Positions 59,489-64,000 of a DNA stretch of 64,000 bases are shown here, piece after piece. Location of the stretch: NCBI GenBank assembly GCA_016932785.1, contig JAFGCJ010000002.1, positions 248,001-312,000 on the forward strand, read 5' to 3'. The DNA comes from Candidatus Dojkabacteria bacterium. GTDB lineage: Bacteria > Patescibacteria > Dojkabacteria > SC72 > JAFGCJ01. The position numbers were made by a program, and so were the translations under genes. Within the stretch, counting starts at the first letter, position 1. Each line of letters begins with the position of its first letter. Below the pieces are notes generated by a model. The model did not search any database. It saw only the letters and a program-made list of their open reading frames with translations, and was not told the DNA's origin.

Positions 59489-59714
59489 AATTTAATAGAA
59501 AAATGCTTTGACGGAGAGGAATGGGCTCCTGAGCAGCAAGGCGAAAAGTAAGTAGCCGAGACGTAGTTCCTGCGTAAAAGGATACCCTGATGTTGATTCC
59601 ACAAAGTCAGGACAAAGGCAAAATCAGCGATGATTTTGCAAAAAGGGGTGGCACCACGATAAACTCGTCCCCAAACAAATGGATCTTTAGGATTCATCTG
59701 TTTGGGGATTTTTT
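59489..59714 (+). promoter_or_regulatory. T-box leader with intrinsic terminator, controlling TrpRS
   Basis: T-box motif AAGGGGTGGCACCACG at 59642-59657 (consensus AAnGGUGGnACCgCG), followed by CGTCCCC and an intrinsic terminator at 59669-59714 (CCCCAAACA with TGTTTGGGG, T6 run). The bulge TGGC (59649-59652) would pair with a tRNA ending GCCA, which fits tRNA-Trp (discriminator G). Upstream are AGTA-like and GAGAG-like segments of Stem I. TGG at 59522-59524 is the only TGG codon in the leader before the T-box; it is the possible specifier, but I could not fold Stem I with confidence. Confidence 0.88.
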
Positions 59715-59737
59715 GTTAAACTTATTATTAATATATT

Positions 59738-61252
59738 ATGAACAACCACAAAAAAATCAAAAACAAACTAGACAAACTTGGATTTAAGTACCAGACTATT
59801 GACCTTGCCACAGAGTCTTTGGATCTCGACGAACAGGTCCGCGCAGGGAATCTTAAATACAGCGAATGTGTTGGAACACTTCTAATCAAAGACCAACGGG
59901 GTAATTACTATGCTTTCCTTAGAAGAGACGACAGAAAAATGGATGCCGAAAAGGTGAAAACGATTATTGGAAGCGACTCATTTGATTTCTGTGATGACAA
60001 AGACCTTGAAAAAATAGGATTCGAATCAGGACTTCTTTCTCCAGTACTACTAAACGACGGCAAAAAACCAATCAAAGTATTTGTAGATCAAAATATCAAA
60101 AAGATGAAAGTCGTTAACTGTGGACCGGCAATTCCCGGTGCAACCCTCCGTCTCGATAAAGACGATCTCCTCAAGGCAGTTGGAGAATATGAATTTATAG
60201 ATTTTACACAGCCTAACCCCCAGAGATCTGATGATCTTTTCTCCTCTGATAAGGTTGTTTACACCGCTGATACCCCAACAGGTCAGATGCATATCGGACA
60301 TTACGTTGGAACACTAGAAAATCGGGTTAAGCTCCAAGATAGATTCAACTGTTTTTTCGGACTTGCCAACTATCACTCATTTTCATATATGCAAAAAGGT
60401 GAGGGCCTCTATAAGAATCCAGATTTTATTCACGAAGTGACTCTACAGGTTGCCATGGATAATCTAGCGGTAGGAATAAACCCCGAAAAGTGTACCTACT
60501 ATATCGAATCAGATGTTCCTGAGACATGTGAACTTGCAATGCTCTTCAGCATGCTGGTATCACACAACCGCGCCCTAAGAAATCCGACCATTAAGGACGA
60601 AATTAAACTAAAAGGCATGGGAAATCAGTTCTCACTTGGATTCATCAACTATCCAATGCTCCAAGCAGCGGATATCCTTATATTTAAAGCCGAATTAATT
60701 CCTGTCGGCAAAGACCAGTTGCCCCATATTGAGCAATCGAGAGAAATAGCCCGAGACTTTAACGAGCTATATGGTGAGACATTCCCAATTCCAGAGGGTC
60801 TTGTAGGAAAGGTCGGAATGCTTCCAGGACTTGATAACAAAAAAATGAGCAAAAGTCTCGGAAATGCTATCGTATTCACTGATTCCGACGAAGAAATCAA
60901 AAAGAAAATAATGAGCATGTACACCGATCCTAACAGGATACATCCGACTGATCCTGGCAAGGTAAAAGACAACCCCGTATTTATATACCATGAAGCTTTC
61001 AATCCAGATAAGGAAGAAATTGAAGATTTGAAGGAACGCTATGAAACCGGAAAAGTCGGCGATGTGGAGGTAAAGGAGAAACTGGCAAATGCTATGATTA
61101 ATTTCATCGCTCCAATTCGAGAAAGAAGAAAGAAATACGAGGATAATCCTGACCTTCTAAGAGAAATTCTATCAGAAGGCGGCAAAAAAGCTAGAAAAGA
61201 AGCAAAGAAAACCATGTCCGAAGTCAGAGAAAAGATGAAACTGGACTTCTAG
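59738..61252 (+). CDS. trpS: tryptophanyl-tRNA synthetase with N-terminal YbaK-like domain
   Basis: Charges tRNA-Trp. Class I signatures are MHIGHYVG (HIGH at 185-188) and KKMSKSLGN (about 369). Residues about 1-165 form a YbaK/ProX-like domain (IDLATESLDLDEQVRAGNLKYSECVGTLLIKDQRGNYYAFLRRDD, then GLLSPVLLNDGKKPIKVFVD), giving 504 aa against about 330 for ordinary TrpRS. The catalytic Lys usual in YbaK-type editing domains (xKxL) appears as VGTL, so editing may be lost. It is controlled by the T-box just upstream, and its stop interlocks with the convergent gene at 61249. Confidence 0.93.
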   Translation: MNNHKKIKNKLDKLGFKYQTIDLATESLDLDEQVRAGNLKYSECVGTLLIKDQRGNYYAFLRRDDRKMDAEKVKTIIGSDSFDFCDDKDLEKIGFESGLLSPVLLNDGKKPIKVFVDQNIKKMKVVNCGPAIPGATLRLDKDDLLKAVGEYEFIDFTQPNPQRSDDLFSSDKVVYTADTPTGQMHIGHYVGTLENRVKLQDRFNCFFGLANYHSFSYMQKGEGLYKNPDFIHEVTLQVAMDNLAVGINPEKCTYYIESDVPETCELAMLFSMLVSHNRALRNPTIKDEIKLKGMGNQFSLGFINYPMLQAADILIFKAELIPVGKDQLPHIEQSREIARDFNELYGETFPIPEGLVGKVGMLPGLDNKKMSKSLGNAIVFTDSDEEIKKKIMSMYTDPNRIHPTDPGKVKDNPVFIYHEAFNPDKEEIEDLKERYETGKVGDVEVKEKLANAMINFIAPIRERRKKYEDNPDLLREILSEGGKKARKEAKKTMSEVREKMKLDF

Positions 61253-61725
61253 ATTTTTATTAAAGAATTTTCGTAATCCTTAACTCTCTTCGGTTTACCA
61301 GTTCGGCTAAGCTCTATCTCGTGGCCCTCTGCTTTTAATTTTGCCACATGAGCCTCAGTTCCTCCCGGATACTTAGGATTTAATTCTCCACCTGCTTTAA
61401 GTGTCCTCCAGTAAGGTGTAATTTCATCAATTTTCTTACCACGCTCTTCCATATCCTCTTCCGCTGCCTTAGCGACAAGTCCGACAAAAATACCGGTAAC
61501 CATGGGACAACAGAAATCGGCTTTATATTTTTTGGAAAAGTAATCACGTATCTCTTCCTGGGTTATAAGCTTCCCTTTTGGAACTTTCTTCATAAGTTCC
61601 TCATACTCCGGGGCTGGAGGAATTACCATCTTTCCATGCATCTTCCAATTTCCACGAGGTTCGACATCTTTAATCATTAGCTCTGTCTTGGAATTGAGCA
61701 TCTCACGAGCTGTTTTTCTTGCCAT
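61249..61725 (-). CDS. MGMT-like alkyltransferase-fold protein
   Basis: 158 aa. The segment ITQEEIRDYFSKKYKADFCCPMVTGIFVGLVAKAAEE, then ITPYWRTLKAGGELNPKYPGGTEAHVAKLKAEGHEI, follows the C-terminal MGMT/alkyltransferase-like pattern. The PCHR active-site Cys is not visible as such; FCCPM is the nearest candidate. Proteins of this type lacking the Cys flag alkylated DNA for repair. The basic tail is KRVKDYENS. It lies 34 nt downstream of proS on the same strand. Confidence 0.55.
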   Translation of the reverse strand: MARKTAREMLNSKTELMIKDVEPRGNWKMHGKMVIPPAPEYEELMKKVPKGKLITQEEIRDYFSKKYKADFCCPMVTGIFVGLVAKAAEEDMEERGKKIDEITPYWRTLKAGGELNPKYPGGTEAHVAKLKAEGHEIELSRTGKPKRVKDYENSLIKI

Positions 61726-61759
61726 AACAAGTAACTTCCAAATTAGATTGACACGATCT

Positions 61760-63949
61760 TTACAGATATTTCAGAATTTTAGCCTTGTCCATGTCAACAA
61801 ACTCAACATTATCCTTATCTCTCTTTTTCATCTCAACCTTATCTTCCTTAAGAGTTTTTTCACTGATAACTATTCTTAATGGAATACCAATCAAATCAGC
61901 ATCAGCAAATTTCACTCCTGGTGAAACGTCCGACCTGTCATCCCAAAGAATTTCAACCCCAGATTCTGAAAGATCGTTATATAGTTTTTCTGATTCTTTT
62001 GTGATCTTCTTACCATCGCCAATAGAAACAAGAATCACAGAGAACGGAGCAATGCTCCTGGGCCACACTATTCCGTTCTCATCGTGATGCATTTCAACAA
62101 CTGAAGCCATAGCACGTCCAACGCCAATCCCATAGGCTCCCATCCACATAGGTTTTTCCTTCCCATCCTTATCAACAAAATAAGCCTTGTGAGGATTAGT
62201 GTAATAATGATCATATTTAAAGATATGTCCAACCTCAATTGACTTCTTCTCCTTTAAATAACCGTCCTTACATTTGGGACACTTCGCACCATCGTATGCC
62301 GAGGCAATATCGTCTATCTTTGAAACTTTGAAATCACGACCATAATTAACATTGAATGAATCTGTTGTCTTTTCTTTAAGTCCTCCAATGAGGTTTTTAG
62401 ACATTTTTAGTGCAATATCTCCGACATAAATCACATTATCCCTACCCTCATCATGACCCCACGAGTGAACCCACCCACTCTTTGTACCAATACTCGTAAG
62501 GTCCTCCTCATCAGCATAGTCAAGAACATCAATATCGTCGAACAGATTGGCAATCTTTGTAGCGTTAGCCTCGAGATCTCCTCGTACAACGGCAATTATC
62601 AATCGCCCCTTTTTGTCTTTGAAAACAACATTCTTAAGAAAATGGGACTTTGGCTTCTTATAATGCTCCACATTTTCATCCATGGTACATACCCACTCAG
62701 GCTGCTCAATAATCTCAAAAGGTTTTTCTTCTTCATCTATGTTTACAGAATCCCTCACAAATTCTGCCTTCTCGACGTTTGCTTTATAGCCACACCGGTC
62801 ACACATGACAATCTTATCTCCTCCTGCACTAAACACCTTGTCCTCTCGAACATCTACGAAGTCTTTTACTTTGAGATCCCGTCCAATATTCACATTCTTA
62901 CGAAAGACTCTCTCCTTATGGGCACCGTCATAATAGTTCTTGTTATATTTAACAGACTCATCGATAATAAGCTCAACTTTGCTATCCAGCCCTATCGGAG
63001 AAACATAACCAATAAACGATCCCAACTCATCAATCTCAGATTTTGTTGCAGGTCGTATAGTCTTGTACTTAAGCAGTCTTCGAAGCTTAATGAAGTCAAT
63101 CCTGTAATCTCCACGTATCGTAATACATATGTACTTTTTCCCATCAACAACATAGACCATGTTCTTCAAAGTTTTTTCCGGATGTTGTGCATAGAATTTT
63201 AGGATCTTCTTATACTCCTTCTGGTTCTTCGACACATCCTCAACTTCCATTCGGAGTTCTTTCTCGTCTTCATCAAAATATAAATCCAATTCCTGAACTC
63301 TTTCAGGGGTAATTACCATAAATTCATGACTATAATCTCCTCCGAGCGCACCATTGTCGGCAATCACAGCCTCTGTCTTAAGCCCAACACGATTAAAAAT
63401 CTTCTCGTAGGCCTTCCAGTATGCATCGTAGGTCTTCATAAAAGACTTTTCATCCCTCTCATAATTGTAAGCATCCTTCATCAAAAACTCTCGAACCCTT
63501 ATTAGTCCTCCCCGGGGCCTCAACTCATCCCTGAACTTGGGAAGAAACTGATATACATTTATAGGAAGATCTTTATAGCTCGGCTTTTCTGACTTTATAA
63601 CTTCAGTCATAAGCGCTTCAGCTGTAGCACTCATTGCAAAGGTACGGCCAAAATGATCCTTAGCCACAATCATTTGTTCCCCAAATGCCTCATCACGGTT
63701 AGTAATTCTCCAAGGCTCAATAGGCTGCATTATAGGCAGTTCCATTCTCTGAGAACCAATGGCCTCCATCTCCTCAACGATTATCTTAATAATCTTATCC
63801 TTAACTCGATAACCAAGCGGCATGAATGCATATCTCCCAGTAGCAACCTGCCGAATGAAACCTCCCCTATAAAGGAGTCTGTGACTTTCAGCCTGTGCAT
63901 CAGATGGAACGGTCTTAGATGTTTTCAAAAAGTATTCAGTAAATTTCAT
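61760..63949 (-). CDS. proS: prolyl-tRNA synthetase with duplicated INS editing domain
   Basis: Charges tRNA-Pro. Bacterial-type class II core: motif 2 KFRDELRPRGGLIRVREFLMKDAY (138-161) and motif 3 GAYGIGVGRAMASVVE (about 602-617), with the anticodon-binding domain at the end. At 729 aa it is about 150 residues longer than usual. Between motifs 2 and 3 there are two INS/YbaK-like domains (about 255-395 and 433-565): EKTLKNMVYVVDGKKY...IRGDYRID...GSFIGYVSPIGL and SHFLKNVVFKDKKG...VRGDLEAN. Each is followed by a CxxC (CDRCGY at about 383; CPKCKDG at about 557). Both keep the Lys of the LKN motif (262 and 439). Confidence 0.94.
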   Translation of the reverse strand: MKFTEYFLKTSKTVPSDAQAESHRLLYRGGFIRQVATGRYAFMPLGYRVKDKIIKIIVEEMEAIGSQRMELPIMQPIEPWRITNRDEAFGEQMIVAKDHFGRTFAMSATAEALMTEVIKSEKPSYKDLPINVYQFLPKFRDELRPRGGLIRVREFLMKDAYNYERDEKSFMKTYDAYWKAYEKIFNRVGLKTEAVIADNGALGGDYSHEFMVITPERVQELDLYFDEDEKELRMEVEDVSKNQKEYKKILKFYAQHPEKTLKNMVYVVDGKKYICITIRGDYRIDFIKLRRLLKYKTIRPATKSEIDELGSFIGYVSPIGLDSKVELIIDESVKYNKNYYDGAHKERVFRKNVNIGRDLKVKDFVDVREDKVFSAGGDKIVMCDRCGYKANVEKAEFVRDSVNIDEEEKPFEIIEQPEWVCTMDENVEHYKKPKSHFLKNVVFKDKKGRLIIAVVRGDLEANATKIANLFDDIDVLDYADEEDLTSIGTKSGWVHSWGHDEGRDNVIYVGDIALKMSKNLIGGLKEKTTDSFNVNYGRDFKVSKIDDIASAYDGAKCPKCKDGYLKEKKSIEVGHIFKYDHYYTNPHKAYFVDKDGKEKPMWMGAYGIGVGRAMASVVEMHHDENGIVWPRSIAPFSVILVSIGDGKKITKESEKLYNDLSESGVEILWDDRSDVSPGVKFADADLIGIPLRIVISEKTLKEDKVEMKKRDKDNVEFVDMDKAKILKYL

Positions 63950-64000
63950 TATAAATCTAGTTTAATTTATTTTTAGGACAGCGTCTACTTTACTTCCAGG

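Noticed and set aside
62453..63202. Long plus-strand ORF of 249 aa within proS
   Set aside because: It is antisense to a well-supported synthetase and has no recognisable motif.

Overview
The window looks like a piece of a small, AT-rich bacterial genome of the Candidate Phyla Radiation (Patescibacteria). A Dojkabacteria/WS6- or Microgenomates-like member is possible, but the phylum is a guess. The evidence is the density of short unrecognised genes, the many single-pass membrane proteins with low-complexity linkers, the scattered translation genes without large biosynthetic operons, and several start codons sitting just behind a -10 box. TGA, TAA and TAG are all used as stops, so the genetic code is standard.

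Layout. 1-11 kb is mostly core: a partial FtsW/RodA, a cytidylate-kinase-like protein, tRNA-Leu(TAA), tRNA-Cys, pyruvate kinase, SecG with a membrane-tethered solute-binding protein, tRNA-Leu(CAG), a CapA-type protein and peptide deformylase. 11.0-12.6 kb holds a strong consensus promoter, a 425-nt structured leader and a secreted protein whose C-terminus looks like those of Chloroflexota secreted proteins. 13.4-19.2 kb is an integrative element: a large serine recombinase whose 3' end runs into tRNA-His, followed by a minus-strand block of element-type genes. 19.3-30.3 kb is a run of mostly single unrecognised genes on both strands. From 20.08 to 27.43 kb they are separated by seven copies (five strong, one truncated on its right half or diverged, one degenerate) of a C-rich repeat of about 35 bp, always in the same orientation. 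30.5-39.6 kb is accessory: a FecR-domain protein, a broken S51 peptidase, an APH-like kinase, a radical-SAM-like protein, a hydrolase, and two 1-kb modules bounded by related inverted repeats. 40-64 kb returns to larger conserved genes: an FtsX-type ABC exporter, a glycosyltransferase, surface proteins, rubrerythrin, pseudouridine synthases, TrpRS behind a T-box, and ProRS.

The most unusual structures are the same-orientation repeat array, which organises genes like a cassette array but lacks recognisable integron attC features and whose repeat resembles the 3' end of tRNA-His; the two inverted-repeat modules (32.75-33.87 and 37.85-38.95 kb) with related ends; a T-box leader controlling a TrpRS fused to a YbaK-like domain; and a ProRS with two tandem INS-type editing domains. 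All functions are read from sequence motifs by eye; no database search was run.
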